Origin: Tessaracoccus flavescens
GTDB lineage: Bacteria > Actinomycetota > Actinomycetes > Propionibacteriales > Propionibacteriaceae
Direction: 5' to 3'
NCBI GenBank assembly: GCA_020741375.1
Contig: DYZF01000251.1
Location: 1 to 15,128 of the forward strand
Length of the DNA stretch: 15,128 bases
The position numbers and the translations under genes are program-made. The notes beneath the pieces were generated by a model. That model was not told the DNA's origin and did not search any database. It was given only the letters and a program-made list of their open reading frames with translations. Shown one piece after another: positions 5,738-12,556 of this stretch; positions within the stretch are counted from its first letter, which is position 1; the number at the start of each line of letters is the position of its first letter.

Positions 5738-6391
5738 GTGAATAATGCAGCCACCCCAGTTGACTCCCCCAGCGCCGCCTCCTGGACGTTCGCCGAAGAT
5801 TACGTGTCGACGTCGATCGGCGTGGCTGAGGCGCGCGACGAGGCCACCGTCAGCGGTCTGACGCCGATCACCACCGGCATCGCGGCCACCCTGAAGGTGC
5901 TCACGCGAGCGATCGCGGCGAAGAACGTCGTGGAGATCGGCACGCTGATGGGCGCCTCCGGGCTGTCCTTCCTAGAGGGCATGCAGCCCGACGGCATTCT
6001 CACCTCCATCGATCAGGAGGCGGACAACCAGATCGCCGCCCGCCGCTTCTTCAACGAGGCCGGCTACGTGTCGTCGCGCTTCCGCCTGATCGCCGGCTCC
6101 CCCGTCGACATCATGCCGAAGCTCCGTGACGGCGCCTACGATCTCGTGTTCATCAACGGCGACAAGCTGGAGTACGTGGAATACGTCGCTGGCGCGCTGC
6201 GTCTCCTGCGCCACGGCGGCCTGCTCGTCGTCAACGACGTGCTGTGGCACAACCAGGTGGCCGATCAGGACGACGAGTCCGACGAGTCGATCATCATCCG
6301 TGAGGCCCTCGAGGCGGTCACCACCAGCGAGTCCTACACCCAGGCGCTGCTGCCGGTGGGCAACGGCCTGTTGGTCGCCGTCAAGGACTAA
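5738..6391 (+). CDS. class I SAM-dependent O-methyltransferase (Rv1220c/CCoAOMT-like)
   Basis: A 217-residue protein of the methyltransf_3 (COMT/CCoAOMT-like) family, the counterpart of the gene next to sigE in mycobacteria (Rv1220c). The SAM-binding motif I is VVEIGTLMGASG at 64-75, with the acidic residue after strand 2 in TSIDQEA (89-95). The family metal site is altered. The usual FIDADK is FINGDK (138-143), and the usual DN pair before xLW is ND (166-167, VVNDVLWHN). Substrate is unknown. The start is GTG 5738, preceded by TAGGCT and 6 bases with no Shine-Dalgarno sequence, so the mRNA is probably leaderless. It is divergent from dapA and ends just before a strong terminator. Methyltransferase identity is secure at the fold level; metal dependence is uncertain. 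Confidence 0.88.
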   Translation: MNNAATPVDSPSAASWTFAEDYVSTSIGVAEARDEATVSGLTPITTGIAATLKVLTRAIAAKNVVEIGTLMGASGLSFLEGMQPDGILTSIDQEADNQIAARRFFNEAGYVSSRFRLIAGSPVDIMPKLRDGAYDLVFINGDKLEYVEYVAGALRLLRHGGLLVVNDVLWHNQVADQDDESDESIIIREALEAVTTSESYTQALLPVGNGLLVAVKD

Positions 6392-6406
6392 CCCCCAGCA
6401 CCACAG

Positions 6407-6445
6407 AAACCGGCCGCCCCCACTCGAGGTAGGGGCGGCCGGTTT
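6407..6445. terminator. bidirectional intrinsic terminator
   Basis: A perfect 14-base-pair stem: AAACCGGCCGCCCC (6407-6420) pairs with 6432-6445 across an 11-base loop. It has a T-rich end in both directions (TTT plus CTTGTT on plus, TTT on minus). It lies 15 bases after the methyltransferase stop and 21 bases after the convergent glgC stop, so it can end both transcripts. Confidence 0.9.
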
Positions 6446-6466
6446 CTTGTTGGTCGCTGGCGGGTG

Positions 6467-7693
6467 TCAGTCGCGCGGGATGGTGACGTCCTTGCCGACG
6501 ACGACGACGCCGTTGTCGGAGACTTGGAAACCGCGGGCGCGGTCGTGGTCGTGATCCACACCGATCTGAACGCCGTCCGGCACGTGGACGTGCTTGTCCA
6601 AGATGGCGCGGCGAACGACGGCGTCGCGGCCGATGCGCACCGAATCCATCAGCACGGAATCGGAGACCTGGGCCCACTTGTCGACGTGCACGTTCGGGCT
6701 CAACACCGTCCGGTCCACCTCGCCGCCGGAGATGATGCAGCCGGCCGACACGATGGAATCCTCAGCGCGACCGCGGATGACGAACTTGGCACCCGGCAGC
6801 TGCACCTGATCGGTCCAGATCGGCCAGTCGTTGTTGTACAGGTTGAACTCCGGTTCGATGCTGACGAGATCCATGTGGGCCTCGTGGAACGCATCGATGG
6901 TTCCCACGTCACGCCAGTAGTTGATGTCCTTCTCGGTGGCTCCGGGGACGATGTTGTCCTTGAAGTCGTACACCTGGCTCTGGCCCTGCTCGGTGAACCA
7001 CGGGATGATGTCGCCGCCCATGTCGTGGCGCGCCGTCGGGTTCTCGGCGTCGGCGCGCAGCGCCTCCACCAGAGCCTTGTGGCTGAACACGTAGTTGCCC
7101 ATCGACGCGAAGGACTCGTCGGGCGAATCGGGAAGGCCGGGCGGATCGGCGGGCTTCTCGAGGAAGCTCTTGATCTTCTTGTCCGCGCCGGCGTCGATGA
7201 TGCCGAAGGCCGAGGCCTCCGAGCGCGGCACACGGATGCCGGCGACGGTGGCGCCGAGGCCCGAATCGATGTGGGCGTCGAGCATCTGCTCGATGTCCAT
7301 GCGGTAGATGTTGTCCGCACCGAACACGACGACGTAGTCCGGGTTGGCGTCGCGAATCAGGTTCAGCGACTGGAAGATCGCGTCCGCGCTGCCCTGATAC
7401 CACCGCGGCCCGAGGCGCTGCTGCGCGGGCACGGGGGCGACGTAGTTACCGAGCATCGTGGAGAAGCGCCACGTCTTGGCGATGTGCCGGTCAAGGGAGT
7501 GCGACTTGTACTGCGTGAGCACCGCGATCTGGCGAAGGCCGGAGTTGGCGAGGTTCGACAGCACGAAGTCGATGAGCCGGTAGGTGCCGCCGAAGGGCAC
7601 CGCTGGCTTGGCTCGATCGGCAGTCAGCGGCATCAACCGCTTGCCCTCGCCACCGGCGAGAACAATGGATAGAACTTTGGGGCGTGCGACCAT
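6467..7693 (-). CDS. glgC: glucose-1-phosphate adenylyltransferase (ADP-glucose pyrophosphorylase)
   Basis: A 408-residue cytoplasmic enzyme making ADP-glucose from ATP and glucose-1-phosphate for glycogen or alpha-glucan synthesis. The nucleotidyltransferase domain shows the nucleotide-binding loop [13 protein letters not shown] (12-24) with AKPAVPFGG (28-36). It also shows [10 protein letters not shown] (38-47), the catalytic aspartate D127 in [11 protein letters not shown], and the sugar-phosphate region FGIID...SFLEKP (163-181). The C-terminal part (about 295-400) has the hexapeptide-like repeats of a left-handed beta helix ([36 protein letters not shown]). Length is typical. ATG 7693 has no Shine-Dalgarno sequence; TAGGTT ends 6 bases before it, with CTGACC 17 bases further upstream, so a leaderless message is likely. 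It is divergent from glgA, as in mycobacteria (Rv1213), and converges on the terminator at 6407-6445. Confidence 0.95.
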   Translation of the reverse strand: MVARPKVLSIVLAGGEGKRLMPLTADRAKPAVPFGGTYRLIDFVLSNLANSGLRQIAVLTQYKSHSLDRHIAKTWRFSTMLGNYVAPVPAQQRLGPRWYQGSADAIFQSLNLIRDANPDYVVVFGADNIYRMDIEQMLDAHIDSGLGATVAGIRVPRSEASAFGIIDAGADKKIKSFLEKPADPPGLPDSPDESFASMGNYVFSHKALVEALRADAENPTARHDMGGDIIPWFTEQGQSQVYDFKDNIVPGATEKDINYWRDVGTIDAFHEAHMDLVSIEPEFNLYNNDWPIWTDQVQLPGAKFVIRGRAEDSIVSAGCIISGGEVDRTVLSPNVHVDKWAQVSDSVLMDSVRIGRDAVVRRAILDKHVHVPDGVQIGVDHDHDRARGFQVSDNGVVVVGKDVTIPRD

Positions 7694-7699
7694 GTCTAA

Positions 7700-7728
7700 A
7701 ACCTATTGCTTTTCAGGCGCAAGGTCAG
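7700..7728 (-). promoter_or_regulatory. glgC promoter, CTGACC-N17-TAGGTT
   Basis: On the minus strand CTGACC (7728-7723, 4 of 6 matches to TTGACA) is spaced 17 bases from TAGGTT (7705-7700). Six bases then lead to ATG 7693. This is the most complete housekeeping-type promoter in the window and again predicts a leaderless mRNA. Confidence 0.55.
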
Positions 7729-7833
7729 TGGTTTTCACCAAATCCCGCCTTTCAAGACAACCTTTGGCAATCGGCGGCAACGAGTGCTTGACGCAGGCGT
7801 TGCAGCAAGTTGCCACCTAGTTGTCGTCCGGGG

Positions 7834-7862
7834 TTCAACCGCCGTTCGAGGTGTGACACGAT
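7834..7862 (+). promoter_or_regulatory. putative glgA promoter, TTCAAC-N17-CACGAT
   Basis: TTCAAC (7834-7839) and CACGAT (7857-7862) are 17 bases apart, and CACGAT ends exactly 6 bases before ATG 7869. Each hexamer matches consensus at only three positions. Spacing is the main support. Confidence 0.4.
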
Positions 7863-7868
7863 GCCTCT

Positions 7869-9062
7869 ATGACGATGAAGTTATCCCTGCTTACCCGCGA
7901 GTACCCGCCGTCGATCTACGGCGGGGCCGGTGTCCACGTGGCCCAGTTGGTGCCGCAGCTGCGCAAGCTGATCGACGTCGAGGTTCACTGCATGGGTGAG
8001 CCGCGCGACGGCGCGACGGCGCACGCGGAGAACTTCCCCGACGGCGCCAACGCGGCCCTGCGCGTGCTGGGCGCCGACCTGTCGATGGCGGCCGCCGTCG
8101 CCGACGACGTCGACATCGTTCACTCCCACACGTGGTACGCCAACATGGGCGGTCACCTGACCTCGCTGATGAAGGACATCCCCCACGTCGTCACCTCCCA
8201 CTCGCTGGAGCCTCACCGCCCATGGAAGGCCGAGCAGCTGGGCGGCGGGTACCGGGTGTCGTCGTGGGCTGAGAAGACCGCCTACGAGGCCGCCGACGCC
8301 GTGATCTCCGTGTCCAACGGCATGCGCCGCGACGTGCTGGAGAGCTACCCCAACCTGAACCCGGACAAGGTGCACGTCGTCAAGAACGGCATCGACACCG
8401 ACGAGTTCAAGCCGGATCACGACACCGCCACCCCGGTGAACCTCGGCATGGATCTGGACCGCCCGTCGGTGGTCTTCGTCGGCCGCATCACGCGACAGAA
8501 GGGCCTCGTGCACTTGGTGCGCGCCGCGCAGCAGTTCGACCCCGACACGCAGGTGGTGCTGCTGGCCGGCGCCCCGGACACTCCTGAGATCGCCGCCGAG
8601 TTCAACGCCGCGTTCGCCGACCTGCAGCAGCGGCGCACCGCGCCGGTTATCTGGGTTCAGGAGATGCTCCCACGTGCCGCCGTCCGTCAGGTGCTGACGC
8701 AGGCCACGGTGTTCGCCTGCCCGTCGGTCTACGAACCGCTGGGCATCGTCAACCTCGAGGCCATGGCCTGCGAGACGCCCGTCGTGGCGAGCGCCGTCGG
8801 CGGCATCCCGGAGGTCGTCGTCGACGGTGAAACCGGCCTGCTGGTCAAGTACGACGCGGCGCAGGCGGGCGACCCCGAGTTCGTCTCCGACTTCGAGGCC
8901 GACTTCGCGGAGAAGGTCAACCGCCTCACCCGTGACGAGTCGCTGGCCACGCAGTACGGCCTGGCCGGCCGCCAGCGCTGCATCGACGAGTTCTCGTGGG
9001 CGAAGATCGCCGCAGAGACGGTCGCCGTGTACGAGAAGGCCATCGCCAACCGTCGCGGCTGA
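7869..9062 (+). CDS. glgA: GT4 glycosyltransferase, actinobacterial GlgA / alpha-maltose-1-phosphate synthase (GlgM) type
   Basis: A 397-residue GT-B fold enzyme of family GT4, of the short actinobacterial type long annotated glgA. The mycobacterial homologue (Rv1212c) is now described as GlgM, which makes maltose-1-phosphate from ADP-glucose and glucose-1-phosphate. Visible features are the N-terminal EYPPSIYGGAGVHV (11-24) and the VTSHSLEPHRPWK region (108-120). Also present are FVGRITRQKG with R206 and K211 (203-212) and the E-x7-E motif E289/E297 in YEPLGIVNLEAM. Classical bacterial GlgA (GT5, about 480 residues, KTGGL start) does not fit. ATG 7869 has no strong Shine-Dalgarno sequence and sits 6 bases after CACGAT; ATG 7875 is an alternative. 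It is divergent from glgC, which supplies ADP-glucose, and is followed by a strong terminator. The donor and acceptor cannot be proved from sequence. Confidence 0.92.
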   Translation: MTMKLSLLTREYPPSIYGGAGVHVAQLVPQLRKLIDVEVHCMGEPRDGATAHAENFPDGANAALRVLGADLSMAAAVADDVDIVHSHTWYANMGGHLTSLMKDIPHVVTSHSLEPHRPWKAEQLGGGYRVSSWAEKTAYEAADAVISVSNGMRRDVLESYPNLNPDKVHVVKNGIDTDEFKPDHDTATPVNLGMDLDRPSVVFVGRITRQKGLVHLVRAAQQFDPDTQVVLLAGAPDTPEIAAEFNAAFADLQQRRTAPVIWVQEMLPRAAVRQVLTQATVFACPSVYEPLGIVNLEAMACETPVVASAVGGIPEVVVDGETGLLVKYDAAQAGDPEFVSDFEADFAEKVNRLTRDESLATQYGLAGRQRCIDEFSWAKIAAETVAVYEKAIANRRG

Positions 9063-9074
9063 TCCCCGAACGCG

Positions 9075-9110
9075 AAACGACCGCCCCGATCGGGGCGGTC
9101 GTTTTGTTGT
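9075..9110. terminator. intrinsic terminator between glgA and DUF3117 gene
   Basis: A perfect 30-base palindrome at 9075-9104 forms a stem of at least 13 base pairs (AAACGACCGCCCC and its complement) with a GATC loop. TTTTGTTGT follows on the plus strand, and TTT ends it on the minus strand. It lies 12 bases after the glgA stop and 17 bases beyond the convergent DUF3117 stop, so it should serve both. Confidence 0.93.
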
Positions 9111-9126
9111 GTCTGGTGCGGGATCG

Positions 9127-9294
9127 TCAGCCGACGACATCCTTCAGGGCGTTCAGCAGATCCGTGGCCTCAGTGGCGTTCATCTCGACAACGAGTCGAC
9201 CACCTCCGTCGACCGGAACCCGCATCACAATGCCGCGGCCTTCCTTCGTGACCTCCATTGGGCCATCGCCCGTGCGAGGCTTCATCGCTGCCAT
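9127..9294 (-). CDS. DUF3117 family microprotein
   Basis: A 55-residue protein that begins MAAMKPRTGDGPMEVTKEGR and ends LLNALKDVVG. This matches the highly conserved actinobacterial DUF3117 family, whose function is unknown. The central part (GIVMRVPVDGGGRLVVEMN) looks like two beta strands around a glycine turn, followed by a short helix, giving a compact small fold. The ATG at 9294 has a GAGGG Shine-Dalgarno sequence 6 bases upstream, so unlike many genes here it has a normal ribosome site. It is the last gene of the minus-strand group with dapE, the LOG protein and the DivIVA-motif protein, 45 bases downstream of the latter. It sits beside glgA, as in mycobacteria, and ends before the terminator at 9075-9110. 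Its conservation and codon pattern make it a confident real gene despite its size. Confidence 0.92.
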   Translation of the reverse strand: MAAMKPRTGDGPMEVTKEGRGIVMRVPVDGGGRLVVEMNATEATDLLNALKDVVG

Positions 9295-9339
9295 GTGCCA
9301 CCCTCATTCTCGTGTGTCCGGACTTCGGTCTGCCCTCTA

Positions 9340-9834
9340 TTATTCCGCATCGAGCAAACGCGTAGGCGGCTGCGGCTCATTTCCGACGTCGGCCGGGGTC
9401 AGGTCTGCGTCGTCGGCTTCCTCCCCCAACTCGATCACCTCCACGTCGGAGCCCTTGTCAATCACGCTTTCGTCGCCCTCGTCGACGGCGGGGGCCGCCG
9501 TCGGGCGCTCGTAGCGAGGTCGCTCAATCAACTCGTCCACCGCCTGCATGTCGTAGCCCTTTCGGCCGACGGTGAAGAACGTTTCCGATGCCGGCGCGGC
9601 CTGGCCTGTGGGGATCGAGGCGAGGTAGGCGTCCACCTCGGCTTTGTCGTATCCCGATGAAGCCGTCGGCAGCTGTAGGGCCGCGAGCAGTTCGGCGGTG
9701 ACGGGGCCGTCGGGGATGAACCCCTTGGGCCGATCCGTGACCGCCGTCGCCGGCATCTCTCCGAACTTGCCCAGCCCCGCGAACGCCGCCAAGCCGAGCG
9801 CGATGATGGCGACGGCGCCGATGACGATCCACAT
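9340..9834 (-). CDS. membrane-anchored DivIVA-motif protein
   Basis: A 164-residue protein with one N-terminal transmembrane segment (about 2-21, WIVIGAVAIIALGLAAFAGL) and the rest probably cytoplasmic. It carries two copies of the DivIVA-like motif: GYDKAEVDAYLA at 61-72 and FFTVGRKGYDMQAVDELIE at 86-104. The second is the better match to the actinobacterial FxTxxxRGYDxxEVDxFL pattern. The C-terminal 60 residues are very acidic and proline-rich and look disordered; the long coiled coil of true DivIVA/Wag31 is absent. A role in membrane or division-site targeting is only suggested by the motif. It starts 2 bases after the LOG gene stop (TGAGCATG), so the two are probably cotranslated, and it precedes DUF3117. 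Annotation as a DivIVA domain-containing protein is reasonable; function is unknown. Confidence 0.8.
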   Translation of the reverse strand: MWIVIGAVAIIALGLAAFAGLGKFGEMPATAVTDRPKGFIPDGPVTAELLAALQLPTASSGYDKAEVDAYLASIPTGQAAPASETFFTVGRKGYDMQAVDELIERPRYERPTAAPAVDEGDESVIDKGSDVEVIELGEEADDADLTPADVGNEPQPPTRLLDAE

Positions 9835-9836
9835 GC

Positions 9837-10601
9837 TCAGACGGTCCCGAACTGGCCGGGCTCGCCCATCGCGGCGACGGCCTCCTCGATGTCGTCCGTG
9901 ACGGTGATGAGGTCGATGTCCCCGGGCGAGATGAAGCCGCCGCCCTCCAAGGTGTTCTTGATCCAGCCCACCAGCGGCGACCAGTAATCCTTGCCGAAGA
10001 GCACCATCGGGAAGTTGGTCACCTTGCCGGTCTGGATGAGGGTCAGCGCCTCGAACAGCTCATCGAGGGTGCCGAAGCCGCCCGGCATGGTGATGAACCC
10101 TTGGCTGTACTTGAGGAACATCGTCTTGCGGACGAAGAAGTAGCGGAAGTTGATTCCCAACGTGATGAACTCGTTGAGGCCCTGCTCGTGCGGCAGTTCG
10201 ATGCCGAGGCCGACGGAGCAGCCGTCCGCCTCCATCGCGCCCTTGTTGCCGGCCTCCATGATGCCGGGGCCGCCGCCGGTGATGATGCCGAAGCCCTTCT
10301 TCACCAGCGCCCGGGCCAGCTCGACGCCGGCTTCGTACATAGGATCGCCGGGCTTGGTGCGGGCGGAACCGAAGATGCTGACCGACGGCGGAAGGTCGAA
10401 GAGCGCGTCGAAGCCCTCGACGAACTCCGATTGGATGCGCAGCACGCGCCATGGGTCGCGCTGGTTCCAGTCGTCCTGCCCCTTGTGCTCGAGGAGCTGC
10501 TGGTCGGCCATCGGCGCGCGGGCCTCCTCGCCGCGCAGCGTCACAGCGCCCTGACGACGCTTCTTGCCGGGTTGGAGGTCCTTGGGGCGGGGTTCGGTCA
10601 T
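9837..10601 (-). CDS. LOG-family (TIGR00730) Rossmann-fold protein, putative nucleoside monophosphate phosphoribohydrolase
   Basis: A 254-residue protein of the LOG (lonely guy) family. Known members release the base from cytokinin riboside 5'-monophosphates or related nucleotides. Motifs are VSIFGSAR (74-81), ITGGGPGIMEAGNKGA (107-122), and the catalytic signature PGGFGTLDELFEALTLIQTGK split across 173-193. R158 (in FVRKTMFLKYSQGF) and E181 are the expected catalytic residues. It is longer at the N-terminus than the roughly 190-residue LOG proteins: about 70 extra residues, basic at first, make it the longer actinobacterial subtype. The start ATG 10601 overlaps the dapE stop (ATGA) and has GAGGAG 7 bases upstream. 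A LOG gene next to dapE is also seen in mycobacteria (Rv1205/Rv1202). The natural substrate is unknown. Confidence 0.9.
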   Translation of the reverse strand: MTEPRPKDLQPGKKRRQGAVTLRGEEARAPMADQQLLEHKGQDDWNQRDPWRVLRIQSEFVEGFDALFDLPPSVSIFGSARTKPGDPMYEAGVELARALVKKGFGIITGGGPGIMEAGNKGAMEADGCSVGLGIELPHEQGLNEFITLGINFRYFFVRKTMFLKYSQGFITMPGGFGTLDELFEALTLIQTGKVTNFPMVLFGKDYWSPLVGWIKNTLEGGGFISPGDIDLITVTDDIEEAVAAMGEPGQFGTV

Positions 10602-11680
10602 GCTTGATCTCCTCGTTCTGGGTTGAGCCAGCGCCGCAGCCCTGCCGCGCAGGCGTCGAGTTCCGAGACCCGGCAGGCCTCGTCGTCACGATGGGCCAGC
10701 GACGGGTTGCCAGGCCCGTAGTTGACCGCGGGGATGCCCAGCTCGCTGAACCGGGCCACGTCGGTCCAACCGTACTTGGGCCGGGGCGCCTCGCCGATGG
10801 CATCGACGAATTCCTTGGCCAGCGGCAGGTCCAATCCGGGGCGGGCGGCGGGTGACACGTCGGCCACCTGCAGCTGGTAGTCGTCGAACCATTCCTGCAG
10901 CTTGGTGAGCGCCTCAACGCTGGACTTGTCCGGCGCGTAGCGGTAGTTGACGTGGACGCTCGCCGACGGCGGGATCACGTTGCTGGCCATGCCGCCGGTG
11001 ATGCCGGTGGCGTTGAGGCCCTCGCGGTAGAGCAGTCCGTCGACCTCGATGTCCTGGGGCTGATACTCGGCGAGCACCTTGAGGATGGGCGCGAGATCGT
11101 GGATGGCGTTGTGCCCCATCCACGCACGGGCACTGTGGGCCGCGGTGCCCTTGGTCTCGATGTCCACGCGGATCGTACCCTGGCAGCCGCCTTCGATGAG
11201 GGCGCTGGTGGGCTCCATGAGGATGGCGAAATCCCCCTGGATGAGTTCTGGGACGTTGTTGGCCAATCGGCCCAGACCGTTCTTGGTGGATTCCACCTCT
11301 TCGTTGTCGTAGAAGATCCACGTGATGTCGCGGGTGGGCTCCGACAGTTCCTCGGCGAGCGTGAGCATCACGGCGACCCCGCCCTTCATGTCGACGGCGC
11401 CACGCCCCCACACCAGATCGCCGTCGGGGTCGTCGTCATCGTGCAACAGCTTGGCCGGCAGGTTCTCGGCAACCGGCACGGTGTCGAGATGTCCGGCGAT
11501 CACCACCCGCTCTGCCCGCCCCAGGTCTGTGCGCGCGACGATGGCGTCGCCGTCGCGGTGCAGCGTCAGATGGGAGAACGCGCTGAGGCGCTGCTCCACC
11601 CAGTCGGCCAACTCTTTCTCGTTGCCAGAGACTGATTCGATGTCCATGATCTCGATCAGCAGCTGCGCTAGCGGTGTCAT
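10598..11680 (-). CDS. dapE: succinyl-diaminopimelate desuccinylase
   Basis: A 360-residue M20-family dinuclear zinc peptidase-fold enzyme that removes succinate from N-succinyl-LL-diaminopimelate in the lysine/peptidoglycan precursor pathway. The metal and catalytic residues are all visible. They are H64 and D66 in AGHLDTVP, D97 in GAVDMKGG, E127/E128 in YDNEEV, E156 in LMEPT, and H330 in SLAHRDDE. The dimerisation (lid) domain lies at about 175-280, with GGMASNVIPPSASV. The pattern matches the actinobacterial DapE subtype (TIGR01900-like). ATG 11680 has no Shine-Dalgarno sequence; TAGGCT ends 6 bases before it. The stop overlaps the LOG gene start by 4 bases. The transglutaminase-like gene ends only 33 bases upstream with no terminator between, so read-through is possible. 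ArgE-type M20 enzymes are the main alternative. Confidence 0.92.
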   Translation of the reverse strand: MTPLAQLLIEIMDIESVSGNEKELADWVEQRLSAFSHLTLHRDGDAIVARTDLGRAERVVIAGHLDTVPVAENLPAKLLHDDDDPDGDLVWGRGAVDMKGGVAVMLTLAEELSEPTRDITWIFYDNEEVESTKNGLGRLANNVPELIQGDFAILMEPTSALIEGGCQGTIRVDIETKGTAAHSARAWMGHNAIHDLAPILKVLAEYQPQDIEVDGLLYREGLNATGITGGMASNVIPPSASVHVNYRYAPDKSSVEALTKLQEWFDDYQLQVADVSPAARPGLDLPLAKEFVDAIGEAPRPKYGWTDVARFSELGIPAVNYGPGNPSLAHRDDEACRVSELDACAAGLRRWLNPERGDQA

Positions 11681-11686
11681 GGATCG

Positions 11687-11692
11687 AGCCTA
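11687..11692 (-). promoter_or_regulatory. -10 box (TAGGCT) for leaderless dapE transcript
   Basis: TAGGCT on the minus strand is followed by 6 bases (cgatcc) and ATG 11680, with no Shine-Dalgarno sequence. It is the third exact TAGGCT-N6-start in the window. A CTGACC at 11717-11712 is 19 bases upstream of it, which is longer than ideal. It would separate dapE expression from the upstream operon. Confidence 0.55.
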
Positions 11693-11713
11693 CTGGGTGG
11701 CGCGAGCCCGCGG

Positions 11714-12556
11714 TCAGGTCAGGCGCGTCATCTCCACCGAGACGTACATCTCCGAGCCACTGGAGCCCGTGTAGATGCCCGTCAGCGGCGCGACGTCGGA
11801 GTAGTCGCGGCCGAAACCCACCTCCACGTGGGTGCCCGACGGCGTCGACTGGTTCGTGGGGTCGAAGCCGAGCCATTCGCCGTCGAAGTACTGGATCCAG
11901 GCGTGCGATTCACCCACCATGGTCTCCCCCACCTCCGGGTCCTTGGAGGTGACGACGTAGCCGGACACGTAGCGGGTGGGCACGCCGATGTGGCGCAGCG
12001 CCCCGATCGTCAGGTGCGCGATGTCTTGGCAGACGCCGGCCCCGTGCTCCCACACCTCGCTGGCGAGTGTGTTGACCTTGGTGACGCCGGGCACGTAGGA
12101 CACCTTCTCGCGCAGCTTGCTGGTGAGCTGTTCGACGGCGTCGGTGGGGGTGGCAGCGTGCTTGCGGATCGATTCGGCCAGGCGCGCCACATCGCGGTGC
12201 GGGCGGACATAGTCGGTCATCGTGAGGTACTCGACGTGCTTGTCGCGCAGGTTCGCGTCGGCCAAGCCCTCCCAGCCGAGGGACTCCTCGGTGCGGGACA
12301 CCTCGTGGATGTCGACGGTGGACGTCGCCACCACCTTCAGTTCGGCGTGCCGCTCGTGCACCTCGAACGCGACCGCCGACGTGCCCCAATAGTCGCGGTG
12401 CGGGTGGGTCCACGCGACGGGCGTGATGTCGAGCCGGCTGGACAGGACGAGTTGGCGACGGCTGGTCAGCGGCGTCATCCGCGCCTCGTTGAACGAGTCG
12501 TTGGCGCCGCCCTCGTAGCGGTAGCCCGTGGTGTGCACGATCCGGTACTGGCTCAT
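11714..12556 (-). CDS. transglutaminase-like cysteine peptidase family protein
   Basis: A 280-residue protein of the bacterial transglutaminase-like family (COG1305; mycobacterial Rv2409c type). An N-terminal beta-rich domain begins MSQYRIVHTTGYRYEGGAND, the usual start of the family's Bact_transglu_N region. The catalytic core has C176 in GAGVCQDIAH, H218 in GESHAW and D232 in LGFDPTN, a complete Cys-His-Asp triad. No signal peptide is seen, so it is probably cytoplasmic. The start ATG 12556 overlaps the alpha-E stop (ATGA) and has GGAGGT 5 bases upstream, which fixes the start despite a longer open frame. It is the third gene of the ATP-grasp/alpha-E/transglutaminase operon. In the predicted peptide-ligase systems containing it, the enzyme is proposed to act as a peptidase or amide-bond modifier. 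No substrate is known. Confidence 0.92.
   Translation of the reverse strand: MSQYRIVHTTGYRYEGGANDSFNEARMTPLTSRRQLVLSSRLDITPVAWTHPHRDYWGTSAVAFEVHERHAELKVVATSTVDIHEVSRTEESLGWEGLADANLRDKHVEYLTMTDYVRPHRDVARLAESIRKHAATPTDAVEQLTSKLREKVSYVPGVTKVNTLASEVWEHGAGVCQDIAHLTIGALRHIGVPTRYVSGYVVTSKDPEVGETMVGESHAWIQYFDGEWLGFDPTNQSTPSGTHVEVGFGRDYSDVAPLTGIYTGSSGSEMYVSVEMTRLT

Noticed and set aside
6464..7672. Long plus-strand open frame (402 codons) opposite glgC
   Set aside because: It mirrors glgC in the GC-rich antisense frame. Its translation is low-complexity (V/D/H/R-rich) with no motif, while glgC has complete catalytic motifs.
7584..7820. Plus-strand open frame spanning the glgC start and the glgC/glgA gap
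   Set aside because: Most of it overlaps glgC antisense. It has no motif and no Shine-Dalgarno sequence, and the gap is better explained as a divergent promoter region.
7881..9140. Long minus-strand open frame (419 codons) opposite glgA
   Set aside because: Antisense shadow of glgA produced by strong third-position GC bias; no recognisable domain, and it runs across the terminator.
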